NCBI RefSeq assembly: GCF_009363695.1
Contig: NZ_CP045403.1
Location: forward strand, 3,978,501 to 4,042,500
From: Bacillus sp. THAF10
Lineage (GTDB): Bacteria > Bacillota > Bacilli > Bacillales > Bacillaceae_I
Length of the DNA stretch: 64,000 nt
Direction of reading: 5' to 3'
Part shown: positions 35,970 through 44,783 of the stretch, piece by piece
Numbering within the stretch: the first letter of the stretch is position 1
Layout: each line of letters opens with the position of its first letter
The notes under the pieces: model-generated
What the model was told of the DNA's origin: nothing
The model's input: only the letters and a program-made list of their open reading frames with translations
Database searches by the model: none
Program-made: the position numbers and the translations under genes

Positions 35970-37283
35970 ATGAGTGATTTTTGGATGCTTTTGAAGTATA
36001 AAACCTTTTTTACCCTTCTTGCTCAATGGAGTTTCTTTGGAAGCATCATTGGTTTCATGGTGGGCTCGACCACCACCTTTCTTTTAAAAACAAATGATTA
36101 TCTTGGAGATGTACGATTACAAAACGATTGGCTTATCCTCCTTCTTCCTTTTGGAGGCATTGTCATCGGTTACTTATATATGAATTACGGGAAGGTTTTC
36201 TCGAATAATACGTTACATGACACGGCTGAGTTAAATAACCTGGTCATCGACGCCGTTCATGGGAGTAAAAAAGTGCCGATGAGAATGGGTCCAATCGTCT
36301 ATATTGGTACCTTTATTACCGTCATATTGGGGGGCTCAACAGGGAGAGAAGGGGCAGCAATTCAAATGGGCGGCAGTGTGGCCTCAGCCGTCAACCACTT
36401 CTTTAAAGTAAACAAATTGGACTCAAAAATTCTCATCATGAGCGGAATAAGTGCTGGCTTTGGCGCTGCCTTTGGGGCACCCATAACGGGGGTTGTTTTC
36501 GGTATGGAAATGGCCACATTAGGAAAATTGAAATTTGAAGCACTTGTCCCATGTCTTACTTCAAGCTTTGTTGCACACTACATCACAACAGCAGCTTGGG
36601 GACATCAACATGAGGAACTTATCATCCAAAGCGTACCAGAGATATCACTGATTACGTTTATAAAAGTTATCCTTCTAACTGTAGTCTTCTGCTGGGTTAG
36701 TGTTTTATATTGTCAGTTGCGCCACGGGATACAACATTTTTCAGAGAAAATTTTCAAAAAGAATCATATGAAAAGAGCGTTCTTTGGAGGAATCGTAGTT
36801 GTAGCGTTAACTTTCCTGATTGGCTCACAAGACTACAATGGCCGGGGCATTGAGATGTTAGAACAATCCTTCAAGGAAGAAGTCCCTCCTTATTCTTTCC
36901 TGGCCAAGCTTGCTTTTACTGCGATATCGATTGGTAGCGGCTTTGTAGGAGGGGAAGCCATCCCTTTATTCTTCATTGGCGCAACCTTAGGCAATGCGTT
37001 GCATACTTTTATCGATCTACCTCTTTCCTTTCTGGCTGCATTAGGCTTGATTGCCGCGTTTAGTGCAGGTACCAACACCCCTTTGGCAGCATTTCTCCTC
37101 GCAATGGAAATGTTTAATGGACAAGGATTGGAATACTTCTTTGTAGCCTGTCTTGTTAGCTATCTATTTTCAGGACATCACGGACTATGGCCTTCTCAAA
37201 AGATTTATGACCCGAAAAGCAGGTTATATCAGCTTCCCCCTGGAGAAACCAATGAAAATGTAGAAAATAGAAAAAACCACTAA
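35970..37283 (+). CDS. CLC-family channel/antiporter, probably fluoride type
   Basis: A 437-residue membrane protein. The gating Glu is in GREGAAIQMGG (125-135, Glu127), the CLC selectivity region. Where chloride CLCs have GSGIP, this has ELNNLVIDAVH (residues 87-97), resembling the CLC-F fluoride/proton antiporters as I recall them. The C-terminal helix region (IGSGFVGGEAIPLFFIGATLG) is normal. It has a poor ribosome site. No fluoride riboswitch is recognisable upstream. It is divergent from arsR. Confidence 0.85.
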   Translation: MSDFWMLLKYKTFFTLLAQWSFFGSIIGFMVGSTTTFLLKTNDYLGDVRLQNDWLILLLPFGGIVIGYLYMNYGKVFSNNTLHDTAELNNLVIDAVHGSKKVPMRMGPIVYIGTFITVILGGSTGREGAAIQMGGSVASAVNHFFKVNKLDSKILIMSGISAGFGAAFGAPITGVVFGMEMATLGKLKFEALVPCLTSSFVAHYITTAAWGHQHEELIIQSVPEISLITFIKVILLTVVFCWVSVLYCQLRHGIQHFSEKIFKKNHMKRAFFGGIVVVALTFLIGSQDYNGRGIEMLEQSFKEEVPPYSFLAKLAFTAISIGSGFVGGEAIPLFFIGATLGNALHTFIDLPLSFLAALGLIAAFSAGTNTPLAAFLLAMEMFNGQGLEYFFVACLVSYLFSGHHGLWPSQKIYDPKSRLYQLPPGETNENVENRKNH

Positions 37284-37298
37284 TACCTTTATTTAAAA

Positions 37299-37324
37299 AG
37301 TCCTAATTTTACAAAAATTAGGAC
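37299..37324 (+). terminator. Terminator-like hairpin after CLC gene
   Basis: AGTCCTAATTTT/AAAATTAGGACT perfect 12-bp stem with a 2-nt centre. T-run is poor. Confidence 0.6.
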
Positions 37325-37390
37325 TATCTCATTTCTGAAGGTCATGCTTTAATTAAAGAAGATGGAAATAAATATAAAGGGTGGGGAATT

Positions 37391-39271
37391 ATGACGGATG
37401 AGAAATTTGAATTGCTCGTAAAAAAACTCGAAACAAAGGCGGAAGAAAATCCTGGGAGATATCGCTTTAAAGTGCTCTTATTAACGGCACTTGGCTATGG
37501 ATATATTTTATTCTTTCTCTCCTTGGTGTTAGTTTTACTGACTATTTCCGTTCTGTATATGACGGACGGAAATTTTTCGTCTGGCAGTCTGAAATTATTT
37601 TTAGTAACTGGTGCTCTATCTTTTTTCATTATTAAGTCGCTATATTTGACAATATCACTGCCAGAGGGGTATTACTTAAAGAAAAACGAAGCACCTGAAT
37701 TGGAGAAAGCCATCTCCACTATTAGTACTCAGCTTAAAACACCTAAAATTCATGCGATTGTGTTGGACAATGATTTCAATGCCGCTGTGATGCAGCATCA
37801 TAAATTTGGACTATTTGGTCCGAAGAAAAACATCTTGATGATTGGGATTCCACTGATGTCTGGCCTCAGCCGGGAGCAGTTTACCACTGTTTTAGCCCAT
37901 GAGCTAGCGCATATTTCCCATTCCGATACCTCATTCGGTGCGATGATCTACCGTGTGAGAAAAACTTGGGCGCAGCTTATGACTTCCCTAGAAAATAATG
38001 AACAGTTTGGAACCTTCTTATTCCGCAAGTTTATTCAATGGTTTTATCCTCGGTATTCGGCCCACACCTTTGTCATGGCCCGCCAGCAGGAGTATGCTGC
38101 AGATGCCGCAGCTGCAAAAGTAACATCACCTGAAGCAGTAAGGGATACTTTATGTACCGTCTCCATTGGCGGACAGTACTATTATGAGAATTTCTTTCAT
38201 GAGCTTTTCCAAGAAGGCTCCAAAACGAACGTCGTGCCTCACCCGTATACACAATTTTTCAGTAGATACCAAAAACTTAATCCCGCATTAGCAAACGAAT
38301 TTCTACAAAATGCCCTTTCAAGGGAAAGCAATGTAGAGGATACCCATCCATGCTTGACTGCGCGATTGAATGCTGTTGGGATGAAACCGGACATTCCAAC
38401 GAATAAGGAATCTGCCATCGACTTTTTCTTTGCCAATCCAAAAGCAATCCTCCAGCAATTTAATCAAGAATGGTTAGAGCACAACAAGGAAAGATGGAAC
38501 GAGCAAATCGCTTCCTATAATGATGCAAAAAGTAGATTGCAAGAATTAGAACAGAGTAAGGAACTTGATATCCATGGCAAATATGAAAAGGCGATTCTAA
38601 CTCGCAATCTAGTTGGATATGAACCGGCTATTCCCTTGCTAGAGGAAATGATTGTGGAGTTTTCGGAAGAGAGAGTTGCACCGGCTTACCTTGCACTCGG
38701 AAACATCTACTTGCATCAGGAAGATACTGCCCAAAAAGGCGAGCGTTACGTCAAAAAAGCGATGGAAATTGATTGGGAGCTAAAGGAAGAGGCTTTAGAC
38801 ACTCTTTGTGAATACTACTATCACACTGGCAACATGGAGGCATTTGAGGAAACTAGAATCCAGCTTGAAGCCTGGCCAACTCTATTAAAGCAGTTTGAAG
38901 AGGAAGCCTCTGACCTCAACCTCGACGACCAGTATATGGCACACGACCAAGCACCAGAACAAGTGAAGGAAATTGCCGACAATCTCCTTCCTCACAGTGA
39001 AATTGTGGAGGCGTATTTCATTCGAAAAGTGGTGAGTGTCATACCAGAGAGAAAGATATATTTACTTGGATTGAAGGTGCAAGTCCCAGAAGCTATCGAC
39101 CAAGACGAATACACAGAGCAATTATTAGATAAATATTCAGAAGAACTAGAGATTGTGGATAACATCCAGTTTTTCCTTCTGAATGGGAATGAGGAATTTG
39201 AGGCGAAAATGAAGGAAGTCGAAGGATCGCAGATATTAGAAAAGAGCGTACACAAGGAACACGTATCCTAA
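37391..39271 (+). CDS. M48 family membrane metalloprotease with TPR-like tail
   Basis: A 626-residue protein. Two TM helices (about 27-55 and 66-90) precede the M48 zinc-protease core with HELAH (170-174) and a third ligand Glu in EYAADAAAA near 237. A helical, TPR-like C-terminal half follows (about 340-500, LALGNIYLHQEDTAQKGER). It is likely a membrane-protein quality-control protease with a protein-binding tail. GGGTGGGG ribosome site upstream. It is monocistronic, with a terminator. Confidence 0.92.
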   Translation: MTDEKFELLVKKLETKAEENPGRYRFKVLLLTALGYGYILFFLSLVLVLLTISVLYMTDGNFSSGSLKLFLVTGALSFFIIKSLYLTISLPEGYYLKKNEAPELEKAISTISTQLKTPKIHAIVLDNDFNAAVMQHHKFGLFGPKKNILMIGIPLMSGLSREQFTTVLAHELAHISHSDTSFGAMIYRVRKTWAQLMTSLENNEQFGTFLFRKFIQWFYPRYSAHTFVMARQQEYAADAAAAKVTSPEAVRDTLCTVSIGGQYYYENFFHELFQEGSKTNVVPHPYTQFFSRYQKLNPALANEFLQNALSRESNVEDTHPCLTARLNAVGMKPDIPTNKESAIDFFFANPKAILQQFNQEWLEHNKERWNEQIASYNDAKSRLQELEQSKELDIHGKYEKAILTRNLVGYEPAIPLLEEMIVEFSEERVAPAYLALGNIYLHQEDTAQKGERYVKKAMEIDWELKEEALDTLCEYYYHTGNMEAFEETRIQLEAWPTLLKQFEEEASDLNLDDQYMAHDQAPEQVKEIADNLLPHSEIVEAYFIRKVVSVIPERKIYLLGLKVQVPEAIDQDEYTEQLLDKYSEELEIVDNIQFFLLNGNEEFEAKMKEVEGSQILEKSVHKEHVS

Positions 39272-39287
39272 ATATGTCATAACAGAT

Positions 39288-39335
39288 AAAAGCCAGGGAG
39301 CCTTCATTTTTCGGAGGAATCCCTGGCTTTTTTTT
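39288..39335 (+). terminator. Terminator of the M48 protease gene
   Basis: AAAGCCAGGGA/TCCCTGGCTTT stem followed by a run of T, 17 nt past the stop codon. Confidence 0.92.
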
Positions 39336-39410
39336 AAGCGTTTCAATAGGTTAAAGAGTTATCTGTTTCGTCGCTGTGTTTAGAGGCAGAAATAATTCCC
39401 TAGCCTACAA

Positions 39411-40443
39411 CTAATCTCTTAATCTCTTTAAAATCCGGTAATGTCCTTTTCCGGGAATATATCCAAAGGTTCGATTTAGATGTTGTATAGGAGCGTTACT
39501 TTTCTCAGAATCGGTAGTCATCGTTTGCGCTCCTGCTTTCCTTGCCGTCTCAATGGATAGAGCTTTTAATGCTTTTGCAATGTCACGCCCACGATATTCT
39601 TTATGAACGCCTGTATAGTTTGTATACACTACTATAGTTTGTATACACTACTCCTTCCTCTTCTGTGGTGAATAATTGAGTCACGCCCACGAACCGCTCC
39701 CCATCAACTGCAATGAAAACCCAATCTTTGCGCGAAAAATTTTCTGGCATGAACTCTTTTTTCCATTGATCAAATGGAGCAACACTACCGTACTGACCTG
39801 GGTTATCCTTTGAGGTATCCACCCACAATTCATACAATTTTCTTTCGGTATCGTCTGTTATAGTTTCAGCAAGTGTAACAAACTGAATGCAAGACTTTGT
39901 TACTTGTTCTACTAAACTCGCATATCTAGCAAAGTCAAATTGATGGACGTCCAACTCAAGGTCAAATACATGAGCATCCAAAGAATAACCACGTTTCTGG
40001 ACAAAAGGAAGGGAAGCATCAATCCAATCCATTATGACGGATGTTAAGACAGAAGCTTACTGTTCATTTGCCCAATTTTCAAGATGTGCTAAAATCCTCT
40101 CTCCTACCCCCTGGCCACTGTAATCAGGATGAGCACAAAAAATACACCCCACACTACCAGCATCAACCCAAGGAGCACGAAAAACAGCACCATACCCAAT
40201 CACTTGACCGTGATCATTTTCTGCAATCACTCTTGTTCTACCAAAACCAATCAAGAGACCCTCTTCATTTAATGTCAAATTTGATGTCGTTGGAATTTGC
40301 GAATCCTCTTCAGCAAGGGTTTGAGCCGTTGTTGATCCTGGTTCTACCATATTAAGAAGGGTAGCAATGTGCTCATAATCTTCTGGGATTCTAATATCTC
40401 GAAGCTTTATGTGACAAGGTTTACTAGATTCAGTAATAGACAT
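39411..40443 (-). pseudogene. Tandem GNAT acetyltransferase with two inactivating lesions
   Basis: The frame starting at ATG 40443 (AAGGAGAAG site) encodes a GNAT domain through HPDYSGQGVGERILAHLENW and then hits TAA at 40057-40059. The same frame resumes with ASVLTSVIMDWIDASLPFVQKRG, the usual continuation of two-domain GNATs. Later a 19-bp exact tandem duplication (39614-39632 and 39633-39651) shifts the frame; removing one copy restores VVYTNYTGVHKEYRGRDIAK and the second GNAT end. One nonsense codon plus one frameshift thus split a gene of about 343 codons into three ORFs. Confidence 0.88.
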
Positions 40444-40690
40444 ATGTATCTTCTCCTTCGTGTTTACAAGAACGATATTTTTTACTGTAAGAACAGCCAT
40501 TGACTTCCTTTTAATTCCATTACGAACATATATTATTTCTAGTAGATCCCTCTTTTTTCCTTTTTGGGTTAAAAAAATAAGGATTCGGCAAAAACAGTGT
40601 AAGGTTAAAAAGGTTATTCCTTTAACAGTAGATTTCAGCAAAGGATGTTCTGGAGGATATCTAAAGGAATTTGGATAATATATATTCAAA

Positions 40691-40729
40691 CTAAAAGTGT
40701 TACGTCAATGGAGGCCCAACACTTTTTTT
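40691..40729 (+). terminator. Orphan terminator-like hairpin
   Basis: AAAAGTGTT/AACACTTTT arms with T7 on the plus strand, but no plus-strand gene precedes it. Confidence 0.5.
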
Positions 40730-41260
40730 ATAGAAATGCAACTTGGTTTATTATGCTACAGTTTCTGTATCAAAAATGTACTTGGCTCTTAATCCTCTGA
40801 GAGTTGACTTATTTTTAAATACTTATCTACTACCAGTTCACTTATTATACTTCTAGTGTAATATTTTCTTATATTTGTTCCTTTTAAATTTCTTTATTGT
40901 ATTTAAAATTATTAGAAGATAAAGAGAAAAACCCAATTTTTTCATCCCCGTTTCAAGGTTCATATCCACTTTACTCTTCTAACTCTATGAATATTCTTTT
41001 AGGAATAAAGATAGTTATTATTGTATGATTATGGTATTTTTATATTAGAAGAGCTTCTATTTTTTCCCAATAGTTACCTTATTTAACCAAAAACCATCAT
41101 GGATTCAATCGAATCAGAAGTTTTCCCATTTTATGAAAATTAGTTATACCTTCTATCATTTTGTGAAATTTATTTAAAATGTTTAATAGAATAAGTAAAT
41201 CTATGATGAAATGCAGGACAATAATTGTCGCTGAAAACTTTAATAAGGGGGATTTTAGAA
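40730..41260. other. AT-rich non-coding stretch
   Basis: About 530 bp with no ORF carrying a ribosome site, no repeat recognised and no RNA gene evident. It is distinctly AT-rich, as is the gene pair downstream, which fits horizontal acquisition. Confidence 0.5.
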
Positions 41261-42289
41261 GTGCTTAAGAAGCTATTTGCATTATTTACTATTTTGATGT
41301 TAACTTTTAGCATAGTACCTTCCGGGTTTGCAAAGGGAAATGACACTAACAAACATCCAGAATTTAGTTTTAATACGGGAAATGATAGAAAAATAGATTC
41401 TTTCGAAAGTAAAGGAAATATTGTTTACAAAATCGAAAACACACTTGAAGAACAGATGAATTTTATTAGTAAAAATAACCTACCGAATGATTTAAAGAAT
41501 GAAAATGCAACTCAAACTTTAACTAAGACTGAAGAAAAAGCATTTATGCAAAAGCTAGGAATTACAGGGTATAAAATAAACCATGTAGAAACAGGTAAAA
41601 ATGAAAATGGCGAGGACTATATTGCTACTTACTACACCCCCATATATACTACCGAGAAAGATAACTTACTTTATAGCAACTTAGTTAATACAAACTCTTT
41701 TGATCCAGGTGAAGGTGCACTAAGAATTTATATGACATTTGAGAACCTTTATTATGATCATCAATTTGATTCTGTTAGAGGATTGAAAAGCACTTTAGAA
41801 AGAGAAAGTTACTCTAAAACATTCTCGTTTATTTCCGGTCAAGTTACTTCTAATAAAGTATGGATAAGTGTACTAAGTACATTTTTCACTGGTGGTGTAG
41901 CAGCTGCAATTGACCAGTGGGCATTAGGAGATGGTAAAGCTTCAAGTTGGATTAGAGAAGCATATAAGAATGGACAGGTTTATACAGGTGGAAAATGGAA
42001 AACTTATTTTACTTCTAATCAACATGAAGTGTATTGGTCACACAAACAATTTGCATATGACAGATATTCAGGTCAACAATTAGCTACAACAGACTTTAAC
42101 TATTTACCGGCCAATGGATATTTACCTTTCGAATGGGTACCGCAAGTTAATTTCTCTAACAATACTTACATCTTAAATGTTGCACAAAATCAATACAAGG
42201 CTGGTAGAGGACCACTTCAAGATAACGGCTATCCAAATACTTATTACACAAGTAACTGGAAACAAAAAGGATCTGGGAGAAACTACTAA
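41261..42289 (+). CDS. Secreted protein of unknown function
   Basis: A 342-residue exported protein. An N-terminal LKKL start and hydrophobic core end in a likely signal-peptidase site (GFAKG, around residue 24). GTG 41261 has AAGGGGGA 8 nt upstream. The mature part has no known motif that I recognise. It contains a possibly membrane-active hydrophobic segment (WISVLSTFFTGGVAAAIDQWAL, about 206-227; text split for clarity at FFTGG) and an aromatic- and Asn/Tyr/Gly-rich C-terminal third. A large secreted bacteriocin or a surface binding protein is possible but unproven. The next gene is a small membrane-anchored protein 60 bp on, which could be a partner. Confidence 0.7.
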   Translation: MLKKLFALFTILMLTFSIVPSGFAKGNDTNKHPEFSFNTGNDRKIDSFESKGNIVYKIENTLEEQMNFISKNNLPNDLKNENATQTLTKTEEKAFMQKLGITGYKINHVETGKNENGEDYIATYYTPIYTTEKDNLLYSNLVNTNSFDPGEGALRIYMTFENLYYDHQFDSVRGLKSTLERESYSKTFSFISGQVTSNKVWISVLSTFFTGGVAAAIDQWALGDGKASSWIREAYKNGQVYTGGKWKTYFTSNQHEVYWSHKQFAYDRYSGQQLATTDFNYLPANGYLPFEWVPQVNFSNNTYILNVAQNQYKAGRGPLQDNGYPNTYYTSNWKQKGSGRNY

Positions 42290-42303
42290 GATTCACTATT
42301 ATA

Positions 42304-42333
42304 TAACCCCTTTCATCAAAAGGGGTTATTTTG
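42304..42333 (+). terminator. Hairpin between the secreted protein and its neighbour
   Basis: TAACCCCTTT/AAAGGGGTTA stem then ATTTTGTTT. Likely a terminator or attenuator reducing read-through into the following gene. Confidence 0.7.
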
Positions 42334-42349
42334 TTTAGGAGGAAACTAC

Positions 42350-42772
42350 TTGAAGAAAATCTTACTCACTGCTTCAATACTCGTTATTGTCATATCAAGT
42401 TTATTTTACATAGTAATAGATAATTCATTCAATAAACCCTATAATTTAGTAGAAGAACTTTTTACGAATGAAAAAAAATTAAACAATATAAATATAAGTG
42501 TTCTAACTGAAAAGCAATGGAAAGAAATCTCGGAAACATCCCCTTTCGTAAAAGTAAGAGAACCCGTAGATATTAAGCGAATTACATCTTGCCCAAATTT
42601 GCTATTTGAAGAAGGAAATGCTCCACTTATTTATAAAATTAAAGAGTTTCAATCTAAACAAATTAACATAACTGTTAGATGTTTAAATAATGATCAATCT
42701 CTTTCTTTCCAGTCTTTGATTCTTTTGGAGAAAGTTGAAGGAGAATGGAAAATAGTCGGTGAAGTCAAATAA
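42350..42772 (+). CDS. Small membrane-anchored or exported protein
   Basis: A 140-residue protein beginning KKILLTASILVIVISSLFYI, an uncleaved anchor or signal peptide, then a soluble domain with two Cys (in TSCPN and VRCLN) that could form a disulphide. TTG start with TAGGAGGAAA upstream. No known family. It directly follows the secreted protein gene and may be its immunity or accessory protein, an inference from proximity only. Confidence 0.65.
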   Translation: MKKILLTASILVIVISSLFYIVIDNSFNKPYNLVEELFTNEKKLNNINISVLTEKQWKEISETSPFVKVREPVDIKRITSCPNLLFEEGNAPLIYKIKEFQSKQINITVRCLNNDQSLSFQSLILLEKVEGEWKIVGEVK

Positions 42773-42800
42773 TAGTTTTTTATATAAAAAACTATAAAAG
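42773..42800 (+). terminator. Hairpin after the small exported protein
   Basis: ATAGTTTTTT/AAAAAACTAT arms immediately after the stop codon. Confidence 0.55.
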
Positions 42801-42861
42801 CTAATGACCTTTTATATATTATCCCCGGCTATTAGTTACTATCTCTTTTTCTCTAAAAAAA

Positions 42862-42892
42862 TTTAACAGGTCAGATCACTATCCCATCTGAC
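42862..42892 (-). terminator. Terminator of msrA
   Basis: GTCAGAT/ATCTGAC stem followed by a TTAAATTTTTTT-type tract on the minus strand. Confidence 0.7.
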
Positions 42893-42911
42893 TACTTTTT
42901 CTTAAATTCCC

Positions 42912-43382
42912 TTACTTATATTTATTTAACAACGCTTCAGGAATATGACAATAATCATCTGGGCACCGTGTTAACCTATCCTGATGCTCCTCCGCACTTC
43001 TTACATAGTTTGAAAGCGGCAATACTTCGACGACGATACGGTTAGCATCGCTGCGATTCTGAATAAACTTCCTCGCCGCTTCTAAATGTTTGGCGTCTTC
43101 ACTATACATACCTGTTCTATATTTCTCCCCAACATCCGCTCCTTGTTTATTCAAGCTATACGGATCGATTATCTCAAAGAAATATTCCATTAATCTCTCC
43201 AGGCTTACAACCCTCTGATCAAATTCTGTTTTCACACATTCCGCATAGCCATCATACTCGCCATCCAGTGTGTTAGTTTTGCCATTCGCTCTTCCCGCTT
43301 CGGTAAACGTAACACCAGGTAATGTTTTAATAAATGCCTGAACTCCCCAGAGACATCCACCTGCGAAATATACTGTTTCCAT
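42912..43382 (-). CDS. msrA: Peptide methionine-S-sulfoxide reductase
   Basis: A 156-residue enzyme repairing oxidised Met. The active-site motif is GGCLWG (Cys9), a Leu variant of the usual GCFW. Glu and Tyr positions are retained (DGYAECVKTEFD), and a resolving Cys is likely in DDYCHIP near the end. It is shorter than typical MsrA but complete at both ends. A 45-residue ORF precedes it by 19 nt and may be co-transcribed. Confidence 0.88.
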   Translation of the reverse strand: METVYFAGGCLWGVQAFIKTLPGVTFTEAGRANGKTNTLDGEYDGYAECVKTEFDQRVVSLERLMEYFFEIIDPYSLNKQGADVGEKYRTGMYSEDAKHLEAARKFIQNRSDANRIVVEVLPLSNYVRSAEEHQDRLTRCPDDYCHIPEALLNKYK

Positions 43383-43401
43383 GTTGGTTCTCCGTTCAAA
43401 A

Positions 43402-43539
43402 TTAGTTTTGACTTAACTTCTCTAAAGCCTTCCCGTTTTGCTTCACAGCTTTCTCAAAGCTTTCTTGAATCATTTCTTTTCGGGTTACTTTCTGATCCTC
43501 TTTTTTGTTCCCTGCATTCGTTTCATCTTTCTTTGTCAT
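43402..43539 (-). CDS. Small highly charged protein upstream of msrA
   Basis: A 45-residue ORF (starts MTKKDETNAGNKKED, ends EKLSQN) with GGAG 9 nt before ATG 43539. It is Lys/Glu-rich, helical, soluble and lacks Cys. It ends 19 nt before msrA, so probably is the first gene of that operon. Family not recognised. Confidence 0.65.
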   Translation of the reverse strand: MTKKDETNAGNKKEDQKVTRKEMIQESFEKAVKQNGKALEKLSQN

Positions 43540-43612
43540 GCTTTCCACTCCAAACGATTACTAAATACTCCTATTATAACATCCGTTATTAAAGGTTATC
43601 TTCATCTAGCAG

Positions 43613-44479
43613 TCAATTTTTCTCCACAAAAAACATCGAAAGCGCACCTAGTCCAACATGTGTTCCAACCGACACTCCCATCTGCATGATGTGGATGTCC
43701 CCCTTGAAATCTGTTTCTTTTTCCAGTTTCACTTTGAGGTTTTGCGCAACCTTTATGTCGGAGGTGTAGCCTATGATCACAAATTCCGTCATCTTTTCAT
43801 CGTTCCGTTTGATGAACTCCTGCACATAATGCACGAGGACCCGCTTTAGTCCTCTTTCCTTTGCAACTATTGCCCCTTTTCCATTTTTCATGGTCATAAT
43901 TGGCTTCAGCATCAAAAGCTTGCCGAGGAATGCGCTGGCATTTGACAGCCTTCCACTCTTAATCAGATGATCTAAGTCATCGACAGAAAGGTAATGCTTC
44001 ACATTGGTTTTATACGTTTCGTTAAACTCTACTAGCTCCTCGAAGGTTGCCCCTCGCTCTCGCATTAACGCACTCTTTAGCAACAGCAAGCCGCTCCCGT
44101 GGCTCATACATTTGGAATCCACCACATGGATTTTCACCGTGGAATCAGGATTCTCCTCGTAAAAATATCCCTTCGCCAGCTCAGCAGATTGATAGGCTCC
44201 ACTTGTCCCGCTAGACATACAAATACAAAGAATTTCCTTATATCCACTCTCAATCGCATTTTTCATGATCGCCAAATATTCCACAGGACTTGGCATCCCC
44301 GTCGTCGGAAACTCCGAAAGCGCCTCCATCATTCCATAAAACTCATCCGGCATTATATCCACTCTATCCTTATAGGTCTTTCCCTCTATATTAATCGACA
44401 ACGGCGCCATGCTAATGTCATACATCTCCAACACTTCATCTGCCAAATCACAAGTTGAGTCCGCCATTAATTTAATCAT
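43613..44479 (-). CDS. DegV family fatty-acid-binding protein
   Basis: A 288-residue protein of the DegV/FakB fold, which holds a fatty acid for phosphorylation by fatty acid kinase. The N-terminal KLMADSTCDLADE block, TTGMPSPVEYL near residue 65 and the lipid-contact segment SSGTSGAYQSA near 92 are present. ATG 44479 has TTGGAGG 7 nt upstream. It is monocistronic. Which fatty acid it binds cannot be told. Confidence 0.93.
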   Translation of the reverse strand: MIKLMADSTCDLADEVLEMYDISMAPLSINIEGKTYKDRVDIMPDEFYGMMEALSEFPTTGMPSPVEYLAIMKNAIESGYKEILCICMSSGTSGAYQSAELAKGYFYEENPDSTVKIHVVDSKCMSHGSGLLLLKSALMRERGATFEELVEFNETYKTNVKHYLSVDDLDHLIKSGRLSNASAFLGKLLMLKPIMTMKNGKGAIVAKERGLKRVLVHYVQEFIKRNDEKMTEFVIIGYTSDIKVAQNLKVKLEKETDFKGDIHIMQMGVSVGTHVGLGALSMFFVEKN

Positions 44480-44554
44480 TTTGTTCCTCCAATAAAACAT
44501 ACTGCTCTAATCTTAACCGAAAGGGGATGGATAGACTATTGTTTTTATTTTCTA

Positions 44555-44725
44555 GGCTCGTTTCTAACAGATTATTGAAAAAGTTGGGTTTAAGACTTTT
44601 TCCAATCTTATGCAAATAAAAATGGGATTATGTTTAAATCTCCCTATACAAAAAGAGCACGACAACCACATTGCTTACTGTATTTTTAGGTATGTGCAAC
44701 AGCAACAAGGTTTGCGATAATAGCC
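44555..44725 (+). repeat. Dispersed structured element, copy B
   Basis: Core identical in plan to copies A and C: GGCTCGTTTC left end, hairpin GAAAAAGTTGG/TTTAAGACTTTTTC, AAAAGAGCACGACA, then AGCAAC after exactly 36 nt, and a right end GGTTTGCGATAATAGCC. The stretch TTTAAGACTTTTTCCAATC is shared with copy C. It lies between the divergently placed degV start and the PHP operon end; here no gene starts immediately downstream in the same orientation. Confidence 0.75.
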
Positions 44726-44733
44726 TACTAAAA

Positions 44734-44760
44734 AGAAAGACACCATCAGGTCGATGGTGT
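44734..44760 (-). terminator. Terminator of the seven-gene ABC operon
   Basis: ACACCATC/GATGGTGT stem with a 5-nt loop and a T-rich tail on the minus strand, 24 nt after the PHP gene stop. Confidence 0.85.
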
Positions 44761-44783
44761 AAATGTATATGTCCGCTTTGCCC

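Noticed and set aside
40460..40678. Plus-strand ORF over the upstream part of the GNAT pseudogene region
   Set aside because: No ribosome site or recognisable protein; it is antisense to an open leader of the minus-strand gene.
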